Shown here in pieces: positions 5,825 to 11,941 of a stretch of DNA of 11,941 nucleotides; position 1 is the stretch's first letter, and each line of letters opens with the position of its first letter. The position numbers were made by a program, and so were the translations under genes. The stretch is from the NCBI GenBank assembly GCA_016177305.1, contig JACOVK010000079.1, positions 1-11,941 of the forward strand, in the 5' to 3' direction. This DNA is from Parcubacteria group bacterium (GTDB taxonomy: Bacteria; Patescibacteriota; Patescibacteriia; UBA2169). The notes under the pieces were generated by a model. The model saw only the letters and a program-made list of their open reading frames with translations. It was not told the DNA's origin and ran no database searches.

Positions 5825-7207
5825 ATGAACCGCGAGCAACTCTGGCAGGCCACCCTCGGAGAGCTTGAGCTCTCCGTTCCCAAAGTGCACTTTACGACAT
5901 GGTTTCGTAACACCTTTATCGTTGACTGGAACGAGGATACGGTGGTGGTTGCGGTTCCGAACAATTTTACCAAGGCGTGGCTGGAGAACAAGTACCACAA
6001 ATCCATCCTGCGCATCCTGCAGAGCATTACCGAGAACAAGGTCTCGCGCGCCGAATACAAAGTGGAGACCAACAGCAAAAAGTACGACCGCCTTTCGGAA
6101 CGCCTTTCCGCGCCCGCCTCTCCTCCGGATGCGGAGGTTCACCCGGCACCCGCCCTCGCCCGCTCCGGCGCGGCCGTCGCGAGCCACCCGCTCAACCCGA
6201 GGTACATTTTCGCGAACTACGTGGTTGGCAAGGGCAACGAGCTTGCGTACGCGGCGAGCGTACGCGTGGCCAAGGAGCCGGGAACCAAGTACAACCCATT
6301 GTTTTTGTACGGCGGCGTTGGTTTGGGGAAAACCCACTTGATGCTTGCCGTGGGAAATGAGCTCCTGCGCACCAGCTCCTCCCTTAAAATTCTGTACATC
6401 ACCGGAGAGCAGTTCACCAGCGACTATGTTTCCTCGCTGCAGACCGGGACGGTTGAGGCGTTCAAGCAGAAGTACCGCACCCCGGATCTGCTGTTGGTGG
6501 ACGACATCCAGTTCATCGGCGGCAAAGAGCAGACCCAGGAGCAGTTTTTCCACGTATTCAACGCCTTGCGCGATTCGCACAAGCAGATCGTGCTCACCTC
6601 GGACCGGCCGCCCAAGGCCATCCCGGCCCTTGAGGAGCGGCTCATTTCGCGGTTTGAGTGGGGCATGATCGCGGACATATCAAGCCCGGACCTTGAGACG
6701 CGCACCGCCATTCTCGCGTCCAAGAGCAAAGAGCGGGGAGCGGCGCTTGACGAAGATGCCCTGCGGTTTCTGGCGACCCACATCCAGAGCAACGTGCGCG
6801 AGCTTGAGGGCGCCTTGAACAAGCTTTTGGCGCACTGCGAGCTGCACGGCATTGAGCCAACGCTTGCGGTGGCGCGCGAGGTGGTTTCCTCCATCACCCT
6901 AAGCCAGCGAAGAGGCGGGGTGAGCACCCGCGAGCTCGTAAAAATCGTTGCCGAGTATTTTGACATTTCCTTGGATGACCTCACGGGCCAGTCGCGCCGC
7001 AAGGAACTCGTGGTGCCCCGCCAGATTACCATGTTTTTGATGCGCGAGGAGCTGGATGCCTCGTACCCCACCATCGGCAATGAGCTCGGCGGCCGCGACC
7101 ACACGACCGCCATGCACGCGTACGCCAAAATCAAGCGCGACTTTGACAGCGACGAGCGCGTGCGCCAGGACATTGGCTCAATTCGCCAACGGCTGTATAA
7201 TGGATAG
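5825..7207 (+). CDS. dnaA: Chromosomal replication initiator protein DnaA
   Basis: The 460-residue protein is a full-length DnaA, the AAA+ ATPase that binds and opens oriC. Domain I spans about 1-80 (QLWQATLGELE, FTTWFRNTFIVDW). A short Pro/Ala-rich linker (about 95-120) follows. The AAA+ domain begins at LNPRYIFANYVVGKGNELA (123-141) and has Walker A GGVGLGKTH (163-171), Walker B LLLVDDIQF (222-230), sensor 1 LTSD (257-260), the arginine-finger segment ERLISRF (271-277) and sensor 2 VRELEGALNKL (324-334). Domain IV carries the DnaA-box-binding helix-turn-helix with the signature GGRDHTTAMHAYAKI (422-436). No SD is present. dnaN does not follow; a PilB-type ATPase gene does. Confidence 0.98.
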   Translation: MNREQLWQATLGELELSVPKVHFTTWFRNTFIVDWNEDTVVVAVPNNFTKAWLENKYHKSILRILQSITENKVSRAEYKVETNSKKYDRLSERLSAPASPPDAEVHPAPALARSGAAVASHPLNPRYIFANYVVGKGNELAYAASVRVAKEPGTKYNPLFLYGGVGLGKTHLMLAVGNELLRTSSSLKILYITGEQFTSDYVSSLQTGTVEAFKQKYRTPDLLLVDDIQFIGGKEQTQEQFFHVFNALRDSHKQIVLTSDRPPKAIPALEERLISRFEWGMIADISSPDLETRTAILASKSKERGAALDEDALRFLATHIQSNVRELEGALNKLLAHCELHGIEPTLAVAREVVSSITLSQRRGGVSTRELVKIVAEYFDISLDDLTGQSRRKELVVPRQITMFLMREELDASYPTIGNELGGRDHTTAMHAYAKIKRDFDSDERVRQDIGSIRQRLYNG

Positions 7208-7222
7208 TGTACAACTATCCAT
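7200..7222 (+). other. Perfect hairpin over the dnaA stop, just before the pilB start
   Basis: The arms ATGGATAGT (7200-7208) and ACTATCCAT (7214-7222) are perfectly complementary around a five-base loop GTACA. The dnaA stop codon TAG (7205-7207) is in the left arm, and the ATG of the next gene begins two bases after the right arm. There is no T-run after it, so it is not a standard terminator. It could slow ribosomes, define an RNA cleavage site, or control initiation on the downstream gene. Confidence 0.6.
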
Positions 7223-7224
7223 CT

Positions 7225-8955
7225 ATGTCGCAGGACAACCCGTCCATTGAGGACCTCCTCAAAAAACAAGACGCCCCGCAACCGAACCAGCCCGCATCTG
7301 GCAGCCAGGATGAAGGCGCGCAAGAGCAGCTTTCCGAGAAAATAGGGCAAATTGAGCGCGTGGGCCTTGAAAAAGAGGTTGAGCAACAAGCGGCCCAGCT
7401 GGGCTTTGGGTACGTTGATTTTGCGACCACATCCATAGACCGCGAGGCCCTGCTTTTGCTCTCCCGCGAAGAGATGGCGGCATTGTCCGCGGCCGTGTTT
7501 TTGAACCGGGATGGCGAATTGCGGCTCGCCACAACCAATCCGTCTGATGCGGTTGCCCAAAAGATGGATCAGCTTGCCAAAGAGCAGCACGCGCACGCGG
7601 CACGCTATTTGATTTCCGAGGACAGCCTCAAAAAAGCGTTTGAAACCTATGACCGCATTCCCAAAAAAACCGAAATCAAGGATACCGTCTCAATCACGGC
7701 GGACGACTTAAAAAAGTACGAGGCTGATGTCTCGGACATCTCGTCGTTGCCCGCAAAGCTGGACACGATTCCGCTTACGGACGTGATGACCATTATCCTG
7801 GCCGCCGCAATCCATGCTGAAGCGTCGGACATCCACATTGAGGCGGAAGAGGAGGGCATTAAACTACGGTTCCGTTTGGATGGGGTGCTGCATGATGAGG
7901 CAACCTTGACGCGGGAAATGTGGGAGCACATGATTTCCCGCATCAAACTGCTCTCGCATCTCAAACTCAACGTCACGGACAAGCCCCAGGACGGCCGCAT
8001 CTCCATTGAGCTTCCGGATGACAAACTGGACATCCGCGTTTCAACCATTCCGACTGCCTACGGAGAGAGCGTGGTGATGCGGTTGCTGCGCTCAAGCGCC
8101 GTTGGCTTGCAGTTTGAAGATTTGGGCTTGCGGGGCAAGTCGTTCAACGACCTCAAGCGCGAGGTGGAGCGCCCGAACGGCATGATTTTGACCACCGGCC
8201 CGACTGGAAGCGGCAAGACCACCACGCTCTATGCGATTTTGAACAAGCTCAATGATGAGGAAACCAAAATCATTACCCTGGAAGACCCCATTGAGTACAA
8301 GCTCAAAGGCATCAACCAGAGCCAGATTGAAAAATCACATGACTATGATTTTGCCAAGGGGTTGCGCTCCATTCTGCGCCAGGATCCGGACGTGGTCATG
8401 GTCGGAGAAATTCGGGACATGGAAACCGCGGATGTGGCCATCAATGCCGCGCTCACCGGGCACTTAGTGCTCTCCACCTTGCACACGAACGATGCCTCCG
8501 GCGCCATTCCGAGGTTTTTGGCAATCGGCATTGCGCCGTTCTTGTTGGCACCCGCGGTTAACGCCATTATCGGCCAGCGTTTGGTGCGCAAAATCTGCGA
8601 GCATTGCCGCGAGCAGGTTGCGCTTGATAGCGCCATGCTGGGCCGCGTGCTTGAGGTTGCAAAATCAATCCCCACAAACGCAGGCGCATCCATTGACCCG
8701 GCTGATGCCGTGTTTTACCATGGCCGCGGGTGCGCTGGGTGCAACAATTCCGGGTACAAGGGACGAATCGGCATTTTTGAAATTTTTACCATCACCCCGG
8801 AAATTGAAAAAATGATTCTTGATGGGAAGGTTTCGGAGAGCGACATCAAGGCATCTGCCCAAAAGGCGGGCATGCTCACCATGGTGCAGGACGGCATCCT
8901 CAAGGCCGCGGACGGCGTCACCACCGTGGACGAGGTGTTCCGGGTGACGGAATAA
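7225..8955 (+). CDS. pilB: PilB/GspE-type assembly ATPase (type IV pilus or type II secretion-like)
   Basis: From the ATG the protein has 576 residues, normal for PilB/GspE, the cytoplasmic hexameric ATPase that powers pilus extension or secretion. An N-terminal MshEN-like region (about 1-150) precedes the ATPase core (SDIHIEAEEEGIKLRFRLDG, 201-220). Seen there are Walker A GPTGSGKTT (325-333), the Asp box TLEDPIEYK (351-359), Walker B DPDVVMVGEIRD (387-398), the His box HLVLSTLHTND (413-423) and the zinc-binding cysteines CEHC (458-461) and CAGC (503-506). A GTG at 7207 in the same frame, sharing a base with the dnaA stop, is an alternative start. Neither has an SD. No pilC, pilT or pilin gene follows, so the partners must be elsewhere. 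The family is certain; PilB rather than GspE is not. Confidence 0.93.
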   Translation: MSQDNPSIEDLLKKQDAPQPNQPASGSQDEGAQEQLSEKIGQIERVGLEKEVEQQAAQLGFGYVDFATTSIDREALLLLSREEMAALSAAVFLNRDGELRLATTNPSDAVAQKMDQLAKEQHAHAARYLISEDSLKKAFETYDRIPKKTEIKDTVSITADDLKKYEADVSDISSLPAKLDTIPLTDVMTIILAAAIHAEASDIHIEAEEEGIKLRFRLDGVLHDEATLTREMWEHMISRIKLLSHLKLNVTDKPQDGRISIELPDDKLDIRVSTIPTAYGESVVMRLLRSSAVGLQFEDLGLRGKSFNDLKREVERPNGMILTTGPTGSGKTTTLYAILNKLNDEETKIITLEDPIEYKLKGINQSQIEKSHDYDFAKGLRSILRQDPDVVMVGEIRDMETADVAINAALTGHLVLSTLHTNDASGAIPRFLAIGIAPFLLAPAVNAIIGQRLVRKICEHCREQVALDSAMLGRVLEVAKSIPTNAGASIDPADAVFYHGRGCAGCNNSGYKGRIGIFEIFTITPEIEKMILDGKVSESDIKASAQKAGMLTMVQDGILKAADGVTTVDEVFRVTE

Positions 8956-8998
8956 GAGCAAAGTAAAAAGGTAAAAGTTGAATGTACCCCATTTTTGT

Positions 8999-9025
8999 TT
9001 GACAGAAATGTTGTTTTAGTATAAA
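8999..9025 (+). promoter_or_regulatory. Promoter of the 73-residue gene, with a 19-bp dyad on the -10
   Basis: TTGACA (8999-9004) and TATAAA (9020-9025) are 15 bases apart, slightly short. A perfect inverted repeat, TTGTTTTA-GTA-TAAAACAA (9011-9029), covers the -10 and looks like a repressor operator. Transcription should start near 9032, giving a leader of about 54 bases. No terminator is seen between pilB (ends 8955) and this promoter. Confidence 0.6.
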
Positions 9026-9085
9026 ACAAGGCTAACGGAGGAATGCACCTTTATTGGTCATCAGGAGCGGAGAGGAGAAGCCGCC

Positions 9086-9307
9086 ATGGACGACTCGGGT
9101 GAAGGGTTGGAATGGATTGACGCTGTACAAGGGTCGCGCGCTTTCAGGGCTCTGGTGTTTGTGCCGCGGCAGCTGTTTCGGTGGCTGAAGTTCCTGGTTT
9201 CCTGCGCGGTGGGTGGTGGTGCACTCGTCTGTCTGGTCGCGCAGATGGCGTTCAGCCGCAGAGCGCGGCAAGAGTTCATTCGCGATCTGAAACGCGAGCC
9301 GTTCTGA
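9086..9307 (+). CDS. Small single-helix membrane protein, function unknown
   Basis: I do not recognise this 73-residue protein. An acidic N-terminus (MDDSGEGLEWID) is followed by a basic stretch, one hydrophobic segment suitable as a membrane helix (about 33-56, LKFLVSCAVGGGALVCLVAQ) and a basic C-terminus (RRARQEFIRDLKREPF). Support for a real gene is good for its size: AGGAG lies 8 bases before the ATG, a promoter with an operator-like repeat lies upstream, and an intrinsic terminator follows about 35 bases after the stop. The SD contrasts with the SD-less genes around it. A longer version is not possible from a nearby ATG in the same frame. Confidence 0.6.
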   Translation: MDDSGEGLEWIDAVQGSRAFRALVFVPRQLFRWLKFLVSCAVGGGALVCLVAQMAFSRRARQEFIRDLKREPF

Positions 9308-9342
9308 CGAGCAGCCGCGCACAACCAATGACCCGTCCGTAA

Positions 9343-9380
9343 GCCCTGCCCAGCGCATGCGTTAGGCAGGGCCTTTTTTT
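9343..9380 (+). terminator. Rho-independent terminator of the 73-residue gene
   Basis: The arms GCCCTGCC (9343-9350) and GGCAGGGC (9365-9372) form a perfect 8-bp GC-rich stem with a 14-base loop, followed by CTTTTTTT (9373-9380). It has textbook form for rightward transcription and lies directly against the opposing terminator of the leftward pair. Confidence 0.88.
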
Positions 9381-9382
9381 GG

Positions 9383-9426
9383 AAAAAAAGAAGGAGTTCA
9401 GCGTTGGGAAAACAACTGAACTCCTT
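9383..9426 (-). terminator. Rho-independent terminator of the leftward small-gene pair
   Basis: The arms AAGGAGTTCAG (9391-9401) and CTGAACTCCTT (9416-9426) form a perfect 11-bp stem with a 14-base loop. On the minus strand the stem is followed by CTTTTTTT (9390-9383). The stop codon of the 109-residue gene (9398-9400) is inside the stem. Together with the terminator on its left it forms a convergent pair. Confidence 0.88.
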
Positions 9427-9727
9427 GCGGTGCGCGGAGAGCGGTCAAGGCGACCGTGAGGGTGTGCGGCCGTACTACAACCGCGGTGTGAAGGTACATC
9501 AGGGTAAGGCTCGGGTCAGCTTCGGCGAAGACCCGGGCGTCGCCTGCGAAGTTGGCGAAGACCACTTCGCCGTTGACCCGTGCGCGTGCGTTGCACGCGC
9601 GGTTCCACACGGCGCCCATGATTATCCAGGCGCCCTTCTCCCACCGGATGCCGCCGGGAGCCTCGCGGAAGCGAGACCCCATCCTGATGGCGGCAAAGCG
9701 GTTTGCCGCTGCCCGAATGAAGATCAC
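9398..9727 (-). CDS. Small protein of unknown function (109 aa), second gene of the leftward pair
   Basis: I do not recognise this protein. The GTG start at 9727 was chosen because AAAGGAGG (9733-9740) lies five bases before it, the best SD in the window. A longer frame from an ATG at 9817 exists but would overlap the end of the upstream gene. The translated start is VIFIRAAANRFAAIRMGSRF. It is rich in Ala and Arg with short beta-like hydrophobic stretches (WIIMGAVW, 34-41; SLTLMYLHTAVVVRP, 73-87). There are no cysteine clusters or signal peptide; one Cys is present. The stop lies within the terminator stem, as in a compact cassette. Its start is 58 bases after the stop of the 79-residue gene, so both are likely on one mRNA. 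Confidence 0.6.
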   Translation of the reverse strand: MIFIRAAANRFAAIRMGSRFREAPGGIRWEKGAWIIMGAVWNRACNARARVNGEVVFANFAGDARVFAEADPSLTLMYLHTAVVVRPHTLTVALTALRAPQGVQLFSQR

Positions 9728-9785
9728 GGAGTCCTCCTTTCCGTGTGTTGGGCGTGTACTGCCGAGCCCGCGGGTTTGCGCGGCG

Positions 9786-10025
9786 CTACTGGCCCTCCAG
9801 GGCCGCGAGGACCTCATCCAGTGTCAGGATGCGCTCTACGTCCTCCAGGAGCGCGTCTATGATGAAGGGGTGAGCCTTCACGGTGTGGGCGCCAGTGTAC
9901 TCAAATCCCGGCGTCCAGTTGCCGTCGCGGTCCTTGACGAACATGGCATGGTCTTCTGTGACTACAACTTCCTGCTCCCGCGGCGACTGCCCGCGGGTCT
10001 TGTCCCGGTACAGGTATTGTCTCAT
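9786..10025 (-). CDS. Small acidic protein of unknown function (79 aa), first gene of the leftward pair
   Basis: I do not recognise this protein. It begins MRQYLYRDKTRGQSPREQ, continues with an apparent beta-rich middle (EVVVTEDHAMFVKDRDGNW, 19-37, and FEYTGAHTVKAHPF, 41-54) and ends in an acidic helical part (IIDALLEDVERILTLDEVLA, 55-74). There is no membrane helix or cysteine. A GGGGAGGTGG SD lies four bases before the ATG, a near-consensus promoter is at 10080-10108, and the pair ends in a terminator. Rightward frames that cover the same DNA lack such signals. It could be a partner or regulator of the 109-residue protein, but nothing in the sequence proves that. Confidence 0.62.
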   Translation of the reverse strand: MRQYLYRDKTRGQSPREQEVVVTEDHAMFVKDRDGNWTPGFEYTGAHTVKAHPFIIDALLEDVERILTLDEVLAALEGQ

Positions 10026-10079
10026 TATCCACCTCCCCAGTGGATGTTGATTGCATTGGATGGAACAAAAATCACCTCA

Positions 10080-10108
10080 AGCATAGGTGAATACCAAAGA
10101 AATGTCAA
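10080..10108 (-). promoter_or_regulatory. Promoter of the leftward small-gene pair, with a 19-bp dyad
   Basis: On the minus strand TTGACA (10103-10108) and TATGCT (10080-10085) are exactly 17 bases apart. The inverted repeat TCACCT-N7-AGGTGA (10072-10090) spans the -10 and the start region and looks like an operator. The predicted start is near 10073, giving a leader of about 48 bases. The promoter lies only about 15 bases after the valS stop, and no valS terminator is seen. Confidence 0.72.
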
Positions 10109-10123
10109 GCGAAATCCTTTAGG

Positions 10124-11941
10124 CTAGCCAATTTTTTTCAGTTTTGCCTGCGCATCTGCAAGCTTTTGCTTTTCCTGTGCAACCACGGCTTTGGGCGCGT
10201 TTTTGGTAAACTGTTCGTTCGCGAGTTTCTTTTCCGTGCTCGCGATGTACTGCTCCAGATTTTTTCGCGCTTTGGCCAGTCGGGCTTCTTGCTTGTGCAG
10301 CTGTTCCTTGCCGATTTTGAGGTAGATGTCAAACGAATTCGTGTGCGCCCGGACGTATTCCTCTTGTCCCGCGGGCTTGGTGGGCAGTACCTGAATGCGA
10401 ATTTTAGTCAGCCACTCAACGACAAGCTCCTGTTCCTGAAACAGGTCTTTGTATTTTGCCGTGGTGATGGCCGCGTCCAAAATTTCTGCGTAGGGAAGGT
10501 TGTGCTTGGCGCGCAGGTCGCGCAGGGACGTCACGAGCTCCTGGAGCGCTGTAAAGTCTTCTTCAACTTTTGGTTTGCGTAATTGAGGCTGCGCCTTGGG
10601 CCACGGTGAGCCAGCCAGAAATTCGTCTTTCGCAGCAACCAGTTTTTCTTTTTTCAAGAGTTGATAAATTTCTTCGGTTACAAATGGGGTAAACGGATGC
10701 AGGAGCTTGAGGCTGTCAAGCAGAATGGCTGGAGCGATGGTGTGCGATTGCTGTTTTGAGATTTCTAAGTACCAGTCCGCAAGCTCGTGCCAGAGGAAAT
10801 TGTAAATTTTTTCTCCGGCTAAGGAGAACTCAAATTTCGCATAGTGTTCGTCAACTGTTATGATAAGATTCTGCAGGCGGGATTGAATCCATTGGTCGGC
10901 TAGGGTTAGTTCGTCACCCTGACGGGATGGTTCATTCATCAAAATAAACCGCGAGATGTTCCAAATTTTATTCACGAAATTGCGGTAGCCGGCGATTTTT
11001 TCTTCGTAGAGCCGCGTGTCGTTCCCGGCTGTGGTGCCAATCACCAAGGAGAGGCGCGTGGCGTCGGCCCCGTAATCGGCAATCATATCCAAAGGATCAA
11101 TGCCGTTGCCCAAAGACTTGGACATTTTGCGGCCCTGTTTATCGCGCACCAAACCGTGGAGGTACACTTTTTTAAACGGCGCTTCCCCGAGCGCGTAGGT
11201 GGTCGCGAGGATCATGCGCGCCACCCAAAAGAACAGGATGTCATATCCGGTTTCCATAATACTCGTGGGGTGGAACGTGGCCAGGTCCGCGCCTTTCTTT
11301 TTATTGCGCTTGATCCAGGAATCCAGAGTATCGTCTTTTTTGGGCGCATCCAGCAAGGTTGAAAATGTCCATAGCGCGGACGAGAACCAGGTATCAAGAG
11401 TATCCGGATCCTGGCGCAACGCTTTTGAACCGCAGTAGCCGCATGCTTTTGGTTTTTCAACTGATACTTGCGGATTTTTGCATTCCAGCTTGCACTGGTG
11501 TTTGTCATCACCCGAGCAGTACCACACCGGAATGCGGTGCCCGAACCAAATCTGCCGCGAGATGCACCAGTCGTGTAAATTTTCCATCCAGTGATAGTAG
11601 GTTTTGTTGAAGCGGTCAGGGATGATTTCTATGTCCCCGGATTTCACGGCCGCGATGGCGAGTTCTTTGAGGGATTTTTTTCTGGCGGGAATTTTTTTAT
11701 CCACATCAACAAACCACTGCTCGGACACGAGCGGCTCAACCGGAGTATCACAGCGGTAACACACCGAGAGGTTGTGGATGTAGTTCTCGTCTATTTTTTC
11801 CACCAGCCCTTTCTTCTGCAGGGCTTTGATGATTGCCTCGCGCGCTTCTGCAACCGGCATGCCCGCGAACGCGCCGCCGTTCTTTGTCAATTTTCCGTCC
11901 GGCCCGATGATTTGCTTAATCTCAAATCCGTGCTTTTGCGC
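10124..11941 (-). CDS. valS: Valine--tRNA ligase, C-terminal two thirds (cut by the right edge)
   Basis: The visible 605 residues are the C-terminal part of ValRS, which charges tRNA-Val and edits mischarged Thr; full-length enzymes have about 870-900 residues. The frame is open to the right edge, so a TTG at 11890 is not the start. Present are the editing-domain end (CYRCDTPVEPLVSEQWFVDV), WCISRQIWFGHRIPVWYC, LDTWFSSALW, ETGYDILFFWVARMI and KMSKSLGNGIDPLD (KMSKS at 11114-11128). The last is the ATP-binding loop, with the ValRS-type continuation. An anticodon-binding helical domain and the C-terminal coiled-coil arm (IASTEKKLANEQFTKNAPKAVV) follow. Cysteines at about 11432-11518 (C-N7-C-N3-C and CGYC) suggest a zinc-binding knuckle. 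The lost part holds the HIGH motif and most of the editing domain. Confidence 0.97.
   Translation of the reverse strand, partial: AQKHGFEIKQIIGPDGKLTKNGGAFAGMPVAEAREAIIKALQKKGLVEKIDENYIHNLSVCYRCDTPVEPLVSEQWFVDVDKKIPARKKSLKELAIAAVKSGDIEIIPDRFNKTYYHWMENLHDWCISRQIWFGHRIPVWYCSGDDKHQCKLECKNPQVSVEKPKACGYCGSKALRQDPDTLDTWFSSALWTFSTLLDAPKKDDTLDSWIKRNKKKGADLATFHPTSIMETGYDILFFWVARMILATTYALGEAPFKKVYLHGLVRDKQGRKMSKSLGNGIDPLDMIADYGADATRLSLVIGTTAGNDTRLYEEKIAGYRNFVNKIWNISRFILMNEPSRQGDELTLADQWIQSRLQNLIITVDEHYAKFEFSLAGEKIYNFLWHELADWYLEISKQQSHTIAPAILLDSLKLLHPFTPFVTEEIYQLLKKEKLVAAKDEFLAGSPWPKAQPQLRKPKVEEDFTALQELVTSLRDLRAKHNLPYAEILDAAITTAKYKDLFQEQELVVEWLTKIRIQVLPTKPAGQEEYVRAHTNSFDIYLKIGKEQLHKQEARLAKARKNLEQYIASTEKKLANEQFTKNAPKAVVAQEKQKLADAQAKLKKIG

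Noticed and set aside
9043..9102. 19-codon leader peptide before the 73-residue gene
   Set aside because: GGAGG lies only one base before its ATG, too close for use, and the peptide has no notable features.
9404..10127. Long rightward reading frames (9404-9862 and 9552-10127)
   Set aside because: They lie opposite the two leftward small genes, lack SD and promoter, and run against a leftward promoter and terminator.
11697..11705. Perfect DnaA box TTATCCACA
   Set aside because: It is a single copy inside valS coding sequence, where it encodes part of the conserved VDVDKK stretch; probably chance.
11888..11890. TTG at 11890 as start of valS
   Set aside because: The frame is open to the window edge and the upstream residues (QKHGFEIKQIIGPDGKL) fit the ValRS editing domain, so the gene simply continues.

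Overview
The window looks like a compact bacterial chromosome segment, most likely from a streamlined, uncultured lineage of the Patescibacteria/CPR type (Parcubacteria-like). This is an inference. It rests on very tight gene packing, near-complete absence of Shine-Dalgarno (SD) sequences in front of the housekeeping genes, a shortened ribosome/segregation gene cluster, a much shortened SMC without a recognisable hinge, and a PilB-type ATPase attached to dnaA. TGA is used as a stop codon (trmD, rnc, smc), which argues against Gracilibacteria/Absconditabacteria. No database search was possible.

Region 1 (1-5686, all leftward) is a condensed version of the conserved cluster rpmF-nusB-rnc-smc-rpsP-khpA-trmD, followed directly by a ribosomal RNA operon whose 16S gene begins at the left edge. 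Relative to the arrangement I know from Firmicutes, ftsY, ffh, rimM and rplS are absent at this place. The cluster has several internal promoters (rpmF, rpsP, khpA and the rrn operon) and hairpins, so it is several transcription units rather than one operon. The products serve ribosome building (L32, S16, 16S rRNA), rRNA processing and antitermination (RNase III, NusB with a boxA in the rrn leader), tRNA modification (TrmD), RNA binding (KhpA) and chromosome organisation (SMC).

Region 2 (5687-5824) is a divergent promoter region between rpmF and dnaA. Region 3 (5825-8955, rightward) is dnaA followed by a PilB/GspE-type secretion ATPase; a perfect 9-bp hairpin covers their junction.

Region 4 (8956-10123) is a small accessory island with three short genes I cannot identify: one rightward (73 aa, one membrane helix) and two leftward (79 and 109 aa). 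Unlike the flanking genes, all three have good SD sequences. Each outer unit has a TTGACA-type promoter with a 19-bp inverted repeat on its -10 box, and the two units converge on back-to-back intrinsic terminators. This is the least explained part of the window.

Region 5 (10124-11941, leftward) is the C-terminal two thirds of valS, cut by the right edge.
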